This document shows positions 45,340-55,973 of a stretch of DNA of 64,000 bases, in pieces; positions within the stretch are counted from its first letter, which is position 1, and the number at the start of each line of letters is the position of its first letter. The notes below the pieces were generated by a model, which saw only the letters and a program-made list of their open reading frames with translations, was not told the DNA's origin and ran no database searches. Where the stretch lies: assembly GCA_020744225.1 (NCBI GenBank), contig JAGMWG010000001.1, forward strand, positions 3,038,001-3,102,000, in the 5' to 3' direction. Origin of the DNA: Paraphoma chrysanthemicola (taxonomy: Eukaryota; Ascomycota; Dothideomycetes; Pleosporales; Phaeosphaeriaceae). The translations under genes and the position numbers were made by a program.

Positions 45340-46638
45340 ATGTGGTACAAAGGACTTCTAGCGTTAATTCTTGCTGCGCATAGCAGTGCACTAGTTCGAT
45401 TTCACTGCTCACAATTGGTCATTGAGAGGCTTGACCCTCTGGTCACTCCAGGTTTGACACCTTCACCTCATGTCCACCAAATAGTTGGTCCGCATTCAAA
45501 CTCTCTTGGATTGAACGTACCATTGCCTATCATCTAACAGCCGCAGGTGGAAACTCCTTCAACGCAACAATGGAACCAGAAAAAGACATGCCTGGTGAAT
45601 CATCCTGCACAAGCTGTCAGTTCGCTGACGACTTCTCAAATGTATGCATGAACGATCCTTAAGTCACGGCTGAGATTACGGAAACTATTGACTATCGTGC
45701 CAGTACTGGACCGCGATTCTTTTTTTCCGAGCGCAGAACGGCTCTTACAAACGTGTTCCCCAACTCGGCAACAATCAATTTCGCACTGCAAATGGTGGTA
45801 TCACATTATACTACATGCAAGACGCGATATACGAGCCGGCTCAGAAATCGAAAGTAACAGCTTTTCAGCCTGCAAGTCACCCGTCTCGTCCATTACTACC
45901 TCCCTTGTCAATGTTACCATCCAATCAGTTTCTCTAGTTTCACGCTGACTCGTATATGTAGGGTTTCCGCATGTTCATTGGCGACGTCCAAGCCCGCACC
46001 CTCGCTGAAGCCGCCCACTACCGCCAGCTAACCTACACCTGCCTCGACACCTTCACTATTAGGTCTCCAGAGCTTATTGCCTTCCCAAATCGTAAATGTA
46101 AAGAAGGCATTATGACCTCCCTACGCTTCCCCACTTGCTGGGATGGCAAGAACCTCGACTCGCCCAACCACATGTCGCACATGTCTTACCCCGAAACCGG
46201 TACATTCGAAAGTGGTGGACCATGTCCGGCCACACATCCCGTGCGCACTGGCCAACTCATGTACGAAGTGGTTTGGGACACCAAGCCTTTCAACGACCTT
46301 CCCTGGCCCGAAGATGGCCAAAGTCCGTTTGTGTGGTCATTTGGCGATGGGACAGGGTATGCAAATCACGCTGACTACATCTTTGGGTGGAAGGGAGATG
46401 CGTTACAAAAGATTCTTGATGCTCAAGGGTGTCATTTCATGACCACCTGCTCAAAGGAGACCGGGTTGAAATTGCAAAGCGTGGATGAGATGAATAAGTG
46501 TACGCAAGAGAGTAGCGTAAAGGAGGATATCAATAGCTGTAAGTCTCGGTATCAGTCTTTTGGAATTTTAGAAATGTTGACTCCATTTCAGGGCTTACAG
46601 AGCTACCGGGTGGTTGGCAAGCTGAGTACTCGCCATGA
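45340..46638 (+). CDS. Secreted DUF1996-domain protein
   Basis: Five exons (45340-45487, 45547-45641, 45704-45871, 45962-46538, 46592-46638) join in phase into 344 residues. The signal peptide MWYKGLLALILAAHSSA is followed by CSQLVIERLDPLVTPG, PSPHVHQIVGGNSFN, FSNYWTAILFFRAQNGSY and NGGITLYYMQD, then CWDGKNLDSPNHMSHMSYP, all typical of fungal DUF1996 proteins. A long conserved C-part reads GPCPATHPVRTGQLMYEVVW, then FVWSFGDGTGYANHADYIFG. Function is unknown for the family, which is abundant in secretomes of plant-associated and saprobic fungi. Intron 3 (45872-45961) starts with GCAAGT, a GC-AG intron; intron 1 has an unusual GTCCGC donor. The reading frame is only restored with these sites. 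Confidence 0.85.
45872..45961 (+). other. GC-AG intron in the DUF1996 gene
   Basis: The boundary CCT|GCAAGT...CGCTGACTCG...TATGTAG|GGT keeps the frame (FQP|GFRM). GCAAGT is the classic non-canonical donor with strong U1 pairing, and a CTGAC branch lies 18 nt before the end. Confidence 0.75.
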
Positions 46639-47335
46639 CCTTCGTGGAGACAATGCAATCTAGGTTAGACCATTTTAGCCTGGATGCTATTTGCTTTAGA
46701 TATTTGCGGCTCTTGAAGCCCGATAGAAGAACTCCTCACGTAAAGACATATCTACTGAGATATTTTCATGTACAACCCTGTCTTACACTTCCACATATTC
46801 CCTCACGATGCCTTCTTCCCTTTGAGTAGCAGCTGTATCAGTGTCGTACATGAAGGCCTACGAGACCGACTGTATCCCTCAGTACGTCAAAGGTATCTCG
46901 GTACGACCCCTGTTTCGACACGGATAAAATCTATTCCGCCACTTTCTCAGCACTTTTGTCCCTTTGTCCTCGTCAAATAGCCAGCCGTGACTCATGAGGA
47001 TCTCGAATACTGAATGAATACTCTGTACCCGGTCGTGTTTGACAAACCTATGTAGTGTTTAAGAGTTAGGCCCTAGGTACGGTTCAGCTTCTTGCCAATG
47101 ACTCACTCCGCAACGTACTAGTTATTTAATCGCTGACAGGCAATACTGCTTGAAGAGGTCTTCTTAAAGGGCGCACAAGACAACCCGATTACATTCATAG
47201 AAGGATTCAATGTGACAGAATATGCCGATCTCCCAGCCCACGATGGAAATCATTGAGATTCAGCTTCGGTACTCTACCCGCCATCATGAGCGAAATTGAA
47301 ACAAGGTCTATTTGTGCTCCCATATTCGACGCTCC
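46639..47335. other. Convergent intergenic region
   Basis: This lies between the DUF1996 and HET-domain genes. Nothing is supported. Confidence 0.5.
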
Positions 47336-48985
47336 TCACTGCACCCGATGTGGAACATTGATGAAGTGCACTTCGAATGTCAACGTGAAAACGTTGACAA
47401 AGCCAACAAAAGATTCTATCTGCGTTGTGCCTGTAGGTATTGTCGCATGAATTTGGTGGAACCCCTCCCTAGCCGGTATCAAAGTCATGTTCGACGTTCC
47501 CCGAATACCAGGTGCTTGTACATGCAACTCATGTACATGTATACCTTCATTCTTATATCTTTCCTGGTAAATTACTTCGTATTCTTTCGGATACTGATGC
47601 TGCGTAAATATTTTGACGACTGGTCTGCCCTCAGGATGGTGTATCAGAACGGCCAAGCCCGTAGACATGCCATTTAGCGTGACGTTGAAACGCATCACAA
47701 GTACCATGGGGTACTCGGACCAAGAATGCCTTTTCGGGCTTAGAAATATCCTGTCCGTCACGTCCCATAGCGTCGCTGGATATGCGGCCGTAAGCACGAA
47801 AGCGTTGCCATTGTCGGGAGATACGTGTATACCGAGATCACGGTTTGCCCGGGCGTTAAACAGCGCTAAGGACTGGTCGAGAAGAATACAGGTCCCAGAA
47901 CCAAAGAAGCCAGGTTCATAAACAACGGGAGAATGAAAGCCCGCTAGCGCAAGCGAACCATCTCGACTGAAAAGATTTGGCCCAAGTTTACGTAAGTAAA
48001 TACCTCCACTACAGAAGTCCCCACTATATCCAAGGAAAATGACATATAATGTCTGACGACGGTGCTGGATTGGATCTGTCACCGTTACAGTGCGGAGAGG
48101 AACGTCGTCCGAGATTCGAAGCCCACTGTTGGTCAGAGAGAACTCGACGAAGCAATCGATCACAAAGCGATCAATTACACGGTTGCTAGCGAAAACAGCC
48201 GGAGAAGGAGCAAGCGGATTGATGATGGTACTCTGTGAGCCTATTGGAATGTCCCAGGCGAAAAGAGTGAGATCGTTGCTTCGCTTCATGATCTCCTCTT
48301 GTAGGCGCCGAAAAGCCTTTGTGCCTTCGCCATATATGAGTGGCATGCTCACATCGAACATTCCAAGTAAGCAATATGCCTGATCCTCAATTCGTTTTGT
48401 CTCTCGCCTGGACGCCCATGACATCCTGGTGGCAATGGAAGTGAGGGACGGGATCCCATGAACCAGTGCCTCATAAGACACTTTGGTGATGACCATGAGA
48501 TTAGGGGCAAGACTGCGTTTACTTCCAATCTTTCGCCAATCAGTGTCGAAGAATATGACATTTCTGGGAGCGATAAGCTCTTGCAAGGTCCAACCCCGGG
48601 AAAACCATCGACAGGTTGGCAAATCATTAGCCACAGATCCTTGAGGAGGGAAATCGGCCAGCGCCACGTAGCAGACTATGGCTTTTTGAAACCACTTGAA
48701 CATGGAGTTGATCGATTCAGTAAGTTCAGCACTGCTAGATTTGTCGATGCAGCATGTGTCGACCCAGAAGTATTGCAGATTGTCTCTTGCGGTCTCTCTC
48801 GCACAGCATCGGATCTTCTCATAGCCAACTTTATCCACACCGGTACCATTCACCATGTCGTGAAAAGTCACCTCTTCGTGGTCTGGTCCCCAGGTGTGCG
48901 ACAAAATTGCATATTGCGGAATGTCCTGGCCAGTAAATTCGACAAGTCTGAAACGGTTATCGTCCTCAATGTGTAAAAGCCGCAT
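47336..48985 (-). CDS. HET-domain (heterokaryon incompatibility) protein
   Basis: A single exon encodes 549 residues from MRLLHIEDDNRFRLVEF, the usual HET start (ATG 48983-48985). An in-frame ATG at 49292-49294 would add 103 poorly structured residues. HET motifs are complete: YAILSHTWG, then FWVDTCCIDKSSSAEL, INSMFKWFQKAIVCYV and CRWFSRGWTLQELIAP. A DQAYCLLGMFDVSMPLIYGE block follows, then EGTKAFRRLQEEIMK, as in the HET-E/NWD2-like branch. The C-terminal ~300 residues have no known domain. HET proteins take part in non-self recognition and can trigger cell death; many paralogues have unknown roles. There is no NACHT or WD40 part here. It follows the secreted-protein island. Confidence 0.92.
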   Translation of the reverse strand: MRLLHIEDDNRFRLVEFTGQDIPQYAILSHTWGPDHEEVTFHDMVNGTGVDKVGYEKIRCCARETARDNLQYFWVDTCCIDKSSSAELTESINSMFKWFQKAIVCYVALADFPPQGSVANDLPTCRWFSRGWTLQELIAPRNVIFFDTDWRKIGSKRSLAPNLMVITKVSYEALVHGIPSLTSIATRMSWASRRETKRIEDQAYCLLGMFDVSMPLIYGEGTKAFRRLQEEIMKRSNDLTLFAWDIPIGSQSTIINPLAPSPAVFASNRVIDRFVIDCFVEFSLTNSGLRISDDVPLRTVTVTDPIQHRRQTLYVIFLGYSGDFCSGGIYLRKLGPNLFSRDGSLALAGFHSPVVYEPGFFGSGTCILLDQSLALFNARANRDLGIHVSPDNGNAFVLTAAYPATLWDVTDRIFLSPKRHSWSEYPMVLVMRFNVTLNGMSTGLAVLIHHPEGRPVVKIFTQHQYPKEYEVIYQERYKNEGIHVHELHVQAPGIRGTSNMTLIPAREGFHQIHATIPTGTTQIESFVGFVNVFTLTFEVHFINVPHRVQ

Positions 48986-50644
48986 ACCGGATGATGGCAA
49001 AACAATAGAGGCCTTTCTGGAAGATGCAAAGCCAGGGATACAGTGGGTGATAGAGGCACTGGATGCAGGTCGCTGGAAGGTGGGGCAGGAGCAAGGCTGC
49101 CCAGGTGGCAGGATTGGGTCACGTAAGAGCGCCACCATGTCTGTGCGCAAGGGAAAGCCTGTAATTGGAGGCACACAACAGAGCGACTTGGCTGGAAAAG
49201 GTTTCCTAGACAATCGAGGAGGTTCATGCCATGCGATTACACCTAGACAATGCAGTCTGTTACAGACGCTGACTTTCACACAGGACTTGGTCATTACCTA
49301 TGTGCTATACAAAGCGGTGCTCGCAAGTAGACCACCGCAGAACTTCGGGATCATGAGCAAATGGGCAACTTAGTGCTGCTGAGCTAGGTCTATAATGGCG
49401 TTTCTAGACGCGAAGGTGTACCTTCATGGTGATCATCTGGAAAACAAAACCTTGTATCCGCTTGCTTCCAAGAATGCACCTCGAGATTACGGTTGTTGCG
49501 CCAGGTGTAACTGTCCTCATACGCTTGCCTCTGCCTCATCCTTACACAAGCCTACATCAGCATGCATCGGGTCACGATCGTCGAGCGGATTCAGAGCTCA
49601 GAGTAGCGCGCTCCATACAGATAGTGCTCTTTGACTAGTTGCACTGCAGCCCTCTCTCTCGCACGCTCTTCAACCACTACCGTGGTTCCCGCAGTTGATT
49701 AGGCAAGTAAAATTCGTCATAGGTAGGTGGAGGGGGAAACACTAATCCGCCTTAGGCCGTATTCGAAATCCTGAAGGTACAAGCTCTCAAGCCCACGCTC
49801 AAACACCCGCATAGATTGATTCACGAGCTAAGTTTTATCCATGAGACTTGCCCAGATCGCGAATTTGTGAGTGCATAGTAATCTCGCGCACAGAACTCAT
49901 GATTCCAATGCTGCGACGAGCGCCTGAGATGAGTTCAAGACATGCCGAGTTGTCTGAGTCGCAATGTCAGACACGAGAGGGTTACAGAGTCGGAGTACGT
50001 AGAGACGACCTAAGCGCGGCTTAGAGTTTGGTTTCTGCAGAAGTACATAAGGGCACAAACACAGAACCATTTGGAAAGTCAGGCTACTCTTATTCACACT
50101 CAAACCTACAACGAAATCGATGCTAGCAAATCTGCAGCCCAACGATGACCACAACAAATGCTGGTTCTGCCTACAGAACAATCCTTCACAGCGAACAATC
50201 TGCACATGTGGAGCAGAGACAATACCAACCAGATCGGGCGAAGAAGCTGTTTATTATCGCGTCTTTTCATTTGGTTGCAACTCCAGACACTTTGCGTCAA
50301 ATCCAAGGCTTCATGAAAGATGGTTTGAGTTCGCCATGGCAGAGCTTTCCGCCAGTATGCTCGTTGCAGTACGTGTTGGAAGCGATTCCGATCGTGTTAT
50401 CTTGATCAGAGACGGCAATGGCGCACTGCGCTCATATTCACGGGCAACGGGACCTTCTGTGCTATGGAACATTAATCAAGCTCGATTTCGATCAATCAGC
50501 CGGGGCATTCTCATATCAGAACCCGACAGGACAGCAGGTAGGCCGTCTCCTATAATACAATTTATTCCGTTCTAACTATCCATAGGCTCTTCGTGGCTGC
50601 CAGTGTGAGCCTCGCGCCATGCTGCCCTACCTATCTGGCACAAA
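48986..50644. other. Intergenic region between HET and APH genes
   Basis: The first 310 bp could code for an N-terminal HET extension. The + strand frame 50120-50575 (151 codons, MLANLQPNDDHNKCWFC start) is open but has no recognisable fold or splice partner. I treat it as unsupported. An alternative frame nearby reads RAKKLFIIASFHL and also ends early. This may be a gene relict. Confidence 0.4.
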
Positions 50645-51855
50645 CTACCAAGGCCGGTCGTGACGAACAACGTGATCTCCCTCGATGTCTATTTGATTCT
50701 TCCGAATATCTCCACCGTAGGGCTGGCATTTGCAGAAAGGCGGGCGCTGCCAAATATGCGTTTCGCCGGTATGTTCCACCGGACAGCGCTCAAATGCGCG
50801 CATCACGGGCCCCACCTTGTCCCGAATGTCGTCCATGCTAAGGCCGAGTTGATTCCACACAATAGTCCACAGGTCTCTCGACGAGTTGTAGTTGAAGGAA
50901 CGAGCATGTGATGTGTACATCTCGACCCACCAGGGGTAGTATCCAGCGAGTTCCCAGTCGATAATAGCCTCAATTCTACCTTGGGTGACCATAATGTTGC
51001 CCAAGTTGAGGTCAGCATGGGTGAGAACATACGGTGCTCCGTCTGGGAAATTTGTCTATGATGATGTGAGTATCATATCTAGGTACAACCCGGGCCGCGG
51101 GAGCTTACCTCCAACTCTTGTAGCCGGGCATCAATGACTGTTTCGTCCTTAGTGTTCAACTGCCGTGATATACCTTCACGGAGCTCCACGTCCATATTTT
51201 GAAACCATTCCTCCTTCGTCCTTCCGACCTTGATGCACTGTTTCCTTGAGTTGCAATTCCCGACAACGTTGTCCCACAGCGGGCTTCCATCTACACGCTG
51301 CGGGAAGTCTGCCGTGAACTGGCGCAGTTCCCGGAGTATCACCACCAGCTGTTGAGCATAGCTGTGCTTAGATTTGCGAGACAATCTGTTCCATATGCTA
51401 TCCAGTGTAATTCCTTTGATTCGAGACATGACCGTGAAGTTGTAACGACCATTTTCATCCTTAAATTCCACCATTCGCTTCACAAGTGGTATGTTCTTCG
51501 CGCCTTGCATCTGAAGGAATTGGTGCGTCATGAAATCGTTACCAGAATCCTCCTCCGCGCGGTCCCAGACCATCCAGTCATTTCCCATAGTCCACAAACC
51601 CTTGTTCTCTTGCGCATGCTGGACTCGAAGTCTTGGTAGATATGAGCTACAGAGCTCGTGTTTGTAACTCCAGCCGCAGGCTCGGCATAGCTGCGGATTG
51701 TCGCCAGGCGTATAGCCGCTAACGACGCCTTTGAGGGTTTCCTTCTCATCTTCAGACAATTCAGAAACAGATTGATTCTCATAATCAATTTGTCTGCATA
51801 CGATATTCGGAATAAGATCTTTAGGCTGGTAGTAGAGGTCGTAGTTAGGCGCCAT
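50645..51855 (-). CDS. APH-type phosphotransferase (protein-kinase-like fold)
   Basis: Exons 51109-51855 and 50645-51055 (53-nt intron, GTAAGC..CATAG) encode 385 residues. The splice joins QELE|TNFPDGAPYVLTHADLN. The HADLNLGNIMV block is the catalytic HxDxxxxN (Brenner) motif, and EAIIDWELAGYYP is the metal-binding DxD-type motif with its conserved AGYYP. FTVMSRIKGITLDSIW upstream is the hinge region. These features define the aminoglycoside/choline phosphotransferase superfamily, large in filamentous fungi, usually with unknown small-molecule substrates. The first 110 residues carry paired cysteines (LCRACGWSYKHELC) not usual for the family. It neighbours the HET-domain gene on the same strand. 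Confidence 0.85.
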
Positions 51856-52623
51856 GTTTAAGTGCTGTAAAAAGGCGATTGCTCCTGCTCAAGGAAATCA
51901 TTCTGCAGCGTTTATAAAGTCATTTTCTTTCTTGTCAAAGATTTTTCTTTCTCCTGCATTCACTTTGTTCATGTTTCGCTGACCAAAAGTGAAGGCATTC
52001 GTGGATCGCCACATTAGATAATGAAAGACGAGGCACTCAGGACTATTGAGCGCATAGATTTGTTCGGGACCAAATTGCATCTGTTTAAGAAACCCCTCTC
52101 GCTTTGAAGCAGCTTCTTTTCTTTGTTATATAAGCATTGGCTGGTATCGAGTAAGATCTACATTCGAAACAAACAAAAGAACTACAACAATGATATAGGT
52201 TCCCAACGCGCACCAAATTCGGATGCTATGGCAATTGACGTATTCACACTCCCTTGCCTGGCATCTTTGTTAGCTCAATATTGTCTGTGGTTGTGAATTA
52301 GTAATGCAAAACTGTGTCAATGGCATTGTTTCAAGGCGTCCATCCCGAAAAAGCGTACCTCATACCGTCCTGCTGCGCCACTTTCGAAAGTCATTAAATC
52401 ACCAGTCAATTGAGCAAGGAAGGCTAGAAATAAAGTTGGTTTCCAGCTGCTACGGACCGCACCTCACATGTAAGCGACAGGCAAGGCTGGCGTGATGCAG
52501 TCACGTGGAAACGCCACGATGCACGTGTTCTGTTGAGCTCACTCGCCTGACAGAGCACTTTGCATATGACCAACATAGAGCGGAACTCGTGGAAGACGTG
52601 CCCTTGATATCAGCAAAATGCCT
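51856..52623. other. Intergenic region
   Basis: No supported gene. It contains upstream DNA of the APH-type gene. Confidence 0.5.
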
Positions 52624-53511
52624 TCACAACTCTGAATGGTCCCAAACTTCAGCTTCCCCCATTTGCCTCCTCTGAAAGTTCACAATGTGGTGGAGGAATG
52701 TGGGCTGTATTTTCAGCACGCCCACAAGACTCAATGCAATCATGAGCAGAACTCCTAAACCAATTCCCACGAATACAGCGTCCTGCTGCCGGCTGACTTT
52801 TCGCAACCAGGCTTTTGTGTCCTCGACTGCAATATTTTGATCAAGCGCTCGTCGTGCGCTCATTAGACCGGGAAGCTCGTCGAGCGAGTACAGATTTGAT
52901 CTCTTTTGATAGTCCATGAGCTCTTGCTTCTCAAGCATTTTACGAGCCCAGGTATCCATGGTCTCGCGATTCTTCCAGCCGTCAATTGCGTTGTCGTCCC
53001 CGTTATGGTCGACAAAGGTGACGGCGTCTTTTTGGTCATCCGCAGTCGTGGCATCGCCCCCTGAGGCTAGCATAGGCACCCCAAATCCACAACTAGTCTG
53101 TACTTTTGAGATCTTCAGCACAATGATGGCTCGTGCACCGGTAATATCCACATCATCGCCGTTCTCCGTTGCCATTTTCGCTCTCAGCTCCTGATAGTGC
53201 TGATCCCACTTTTCCACAACGCGACCTTTGCAGAAGAGTCTCATGATTTTTGGCGATGGGCCAAATGAACAAAACATGATGGTCGCCCGGCCGTTCTCAT
53301 ACACGTGGGAAATGGTTTCGCAACCACTACCTGTAGCATCCAAATATGCGACAGTTTTGGGTCCTAAAATGGAGAAGGTGCGTGACGGATGGCCTTTAGG
53401 AGAGACATTGATGTGGTCGCCGGCCCATGGCGCGCTGGCAACGAAGAACAACGGCTGCGAGGTGATGAAGCTGACGTGTTCTTCGTTGAGCGAAGGATAG
53501 TATTTCACCAT
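52624..53511 (-). CDS. PPOX-fold (pyridoxamine 5'-phosphate oxidase-like) protein with C-terminal membrane helix
   Basis: A single exon encodes 295 residues. FITSQPLFFVASAPWAGDHINVSPKGHPS, cited by its ends FITSQPLFFVAS and HINVSPKG, with LGPKTVAYLDATGSG and RATIMFCSFG, is the split-barrel FMN-binding pattern of fungal PPOX-like proteins. CGFGVPML and the KRSNLYSLDELPGL block follow as in that fungal group. Near the C-terminus, DAVFVGIGLGVLLMIALSLVG is a membrane helix with a short tail after it, so the enzyme domain would face the cytosol from a membrane. The ligand may be FMN or F420-like, and the reaction is unknown. Confidence 0.8.
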   Translation of the reverse strand: MVKYYPSLNEEHVSFITSQPLFFVASAPWAGDHINVSPKGHPSRTFSILGPKTVAYLDATGSGCETISHVYENGRATIMFCSFGPSPKIMRLFCKGRVVEKWDQHYQELRAKMATENGDDVDITGARAIIVLKISKVQTSCGFGVPMLASGGDATTADDQKDAVTFVDHNGDDNAIDGWKNRETMDTWARKMLEKQELMDYQKRSNLYSLDELPGLMSARRALDQNIAVEDTKAWLRKVSRQQDAVFVGIGLGVLLMIALSLVGVLKIQPTFLHHIVNFQRRQMGEAEVWDHSEL

Positions 53512-54062
53512 ATTGAGAAAGATCGTAGTGTCGGCCGGGCGCGGTGACAGGAGGAATTGGACCTCCCCAAAAAGGCGAGCACGGTAGAAGAACAGAGAGA
53601 GCTCGCTTTAGCTGACTAACACAAGCTAACCCTATTTGGTCGTGCATGCGCCTTCTGATTGGGCTGGCGCTTTGTAGTGCTCCATTGCCGCGGATCACAG
53701 CAAAGTCGCTGGACAGCATCTCGGTTTACTTAGGAATGCGTTTTCTTGTCTCTATATTCAGAAGAGTCTATTTCGACGTCGTCATGCCAGGGGACGCGTC
53801 GTGGTGCCGTCGCGCTAAAGGGTGGGTTATGTAATCATGAATTTTTGGTGGCACCATCGCATCCTCAACCTTGGAATGCCGCTTCTCGCACAGCAAGGAC
53901 GGAATAGATACACACCATCTGGCCGAACGCTCCTTTGCAAAATCTTTGGACCGCGAAAGCAATTGATCCATCGCCATTGCTACCGTGCGTTGCGCCGCCC
54001 ACCTCCCCGCGCCTCGGTCCCTCGCCGTCCCTCCACGGCGTGCTCAGCATGCCCCGGTAGCA
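53512..54062. promoter_or_regulatory. Divergent promoter region of PPOX-like and PPR genes
   Basis: This holds both 5' regions. The in-frame ATG at 53985 could extend the PPR protein by 26 residues. Confidence 0.45.
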
Positions 54063-55973
54063 ATGCAGGCGCTGTGGTCCCGGGCAGCGCAAAACCCGGG
54101 TACCTGCAGGTGCCTCTCCTGCGTCTCCAATGCGGCCACTGTCGCCAGACGCCGCGGGCCGCGTGCCCTGCGCGGCTCCTGGGCCTTGGGTACTCCGACG
54201 TCGACGTTCCTCTACACAGCCGTCTTCGCCGCGGGGCTGACCATGGACGCGAGAGCCAAGCTGGACCGAAACCGGCAATGGGAAAGGGCATTCGAGCAGC
54301 TGCGAGAGGCGATGGACCGGCCGCTGCCAACACGACCGACGAGAGCGGAGCCTATGGAAGAGGCCACTGCCGTGGGGGCGGATGGCGCAACCGTCATGCC
54401 TTCCACGGACGATGTGCAATTCAATACCGAGGAGCGGGCCTGGGATAACTTGCGCTTTGATTCGAGAATGCCAGGAGCAGCAAAACTCGAGTGGCCTGCG
54501 AATACAGGCAGAGATCTAGTTCCGCATCATCTACCGCCGCAATCCCTTTGGTCGCCTGATCATATTCGTTTGACTGCCACGCGCAGGCGTCACACGAAGA
54601 AGAAACTGGCCATGCAGGAGCTGACTACCGGTCTCTTGGTGCACAACTTGATCAGACATTGCGAACTCTGGCGATATTGCGACCATGGTGAAGGACGGCA
54701 TCTACTGGATAGACTCTGTCCGCAGATACGTGCCGTAGCGTATGCTACACCGGCAGAAGAGCGGACGATTCGACGAAATTTCCTATCGGACATTGAGCAA
54801 CTCCATTGCACGCACGTCTCCGCCTCTCCTCAGGAGATCGCCAAGGCGAGGACACAAGTCACCCCGTCAGCGGTACCAGCCTACTTCCAAGACGCCGACG
54901 GCGATTTCTACGCACTCTGCGAGCAGATGAACGTAGGTATTTCCACGCTACTTCGTCAAGCTGGGCGAAAGGATCAGAAGGAGAAGACGTTTGCCATAGC
55001 AAAGGTGTGCCATAACTTGCTCATTTCCACCGCCGCACCTGACCTCCAGACCTACAACCTTCTTTTCTGTGCATTCAAACTCTGGCGCCGTACCGTGCTG
55101 GCCGATCAAGTAATTGCCGCCTTCTACTCGGCAAAAATTCGGCCCAATGAGTTCTTCTGCAGCCAAGTTCTCGACCACTACGTTTCCACCGGGCGCCCAG
55201 ATGACTTCTCTCGCTTCGTAGCCAGGATGCGAGGCGTCGGTGACACGCTCATGCTAGCTGATCCCTCTATCACTATCACCAAGGAAGGCAGCGACAGACT
55301 AGTCAGGCTCAGTGACAACAAAGTTTATCAGAAGGTGCACCCCACCCCTATGGTGTTTGGGGCGCTCATCGACGGGGTTGTCCAGTTTGCGGGCTTCGAC
55401 CGTGCTTTGGACATCTACTCCGAGATGAAAGCTGAAGGTTGGGGACTCGCCATTCCAGCGCTCATCAACTTGCTGCGTGACTGCATCCGTCGCTCTGACT
55501 GGGAGGGCGGTGTCTATGTCTGGGAAGAGATCAGAAGCATAAAAGCTTTGGTCAAGCCTCAGCATGTGGCCAAGGCTTATCATCACATGCTCAGCCTATG
55601 CTCTGTGACTGGCAACACAATCGCTTTCAACCAAGTCTTAAATGAAGTGGGTAGAAGAGGACTCGATCAGGAGCCCATCCTCAAAGCTGCCCTTAGGGCA
55701 ACACAATTGGCGCAGCACCAACCGGACACTCGGGCTCCAGCCTGGACAGCAGACAACCTTATGATTGCTGTTTCTAGCTACGTGAACGACGCAACGTCGC
55801 CCCATGGCGAGGATGACGAACCCGACTTGGATGATCAGTCTCTTACGCAACGCTCGTCTCCGTCGGCTGCTACCAAGCCTGTGGCGACTGACGAGTCCAT
55901 TGATGCCAAAGAAGCTTGGTCATCATGGGTAGAGCATGAATTTGGAGAGAAGCCCAAGGATCCGGAGCTTTGA
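54063..55973 (+). CDS. Mitochondrial pentatricopeptide-repeat-type protein
   Basis: A single exon encodes 636 residues from MQALWSRAAQNPGTCRC, a start I recognise as common in Pezizomycotina PPR proteins. An upstream ATG (53985) gives 662. The N-terminus is Arg-rich with few acids (VARRRGPRALRGSW), fitting a mitochondrial targeting peptide. Helical repeats follow, best seen at DLQTYNLLFCAFKLWRRTVLADQVIAAFYSAKIRPNEFFCSQVLDHYVSTG, cited by its parts DLQTYNLLFCAFKLW and RPNEFFCSQVLDHYVSTG, and at PTPMVFGALIDGVVQFAGFDRA with IYSEMKAEGW. PPR proteins bind organelle RNA. The target RNA is unknown. The C-terminus is acidic and low complexity. Confidence 0.85.
   Translation: MQALWSRAAQNPGTCRCLSCVSNAATVARRRGPRALRGSWALGTPTSTFLYTAVFAAGLTMDARAKLDRNRQWERAFEQLREAMDRPLPTRPTRAEPMEEATAVGADGATVMPSTDDVQFNTEERAWDNLRFDSRMPGAAKLEWPANTGRDLVPHHLPPQSLWSPDHIRLTATRRRHTKKKLAMQELTTGLLVHNLIRHCELWRYCDHGEGRHLLDRLCPQIRAVAYATPAEERTIRRNFLSDIEQLHCTHVSASPQEIAKARTQVTPSAVPAYFQDADGDFYALCEQMNVGISTLLRQAGRKDQKEKTFAIAKVCHNLLISTAAPDLQTYNLLFCAFKLWRRTVLADQVIAAFYSAKIRPNEFFCSQVLDHYVSTGRPDDFSRFVARMRGVGDTLMLADPSITITKEGSDRLVRLSDNKVYQKVHPTPMVFGALIDGVVQFAGFDRALDIYSEMKAEGWGLAIPALINLLRDCIRRSDWEGGVYVWEEIRSIKALVKPQHVAKAYHHMLSLCSVTGNTIAFNQVLNEVGRRGLDQEPILKAALRATQLAQHQPDTRAPAWTADNLMIAVSSYVNDATSPHGEDDEPDLDDQSLTQRSSPSAATKPVATDESIDAKEAWSSWVEHEFGEKPKDPEL

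Noticed and set aside
50120..50575. 151-codon plus-strand frame and an overlapping frame with RAKKLFIIASFHL
   Set aside because: I tested it as a degraded hexokinase-like or other gene, but no motif or splice path supports it.
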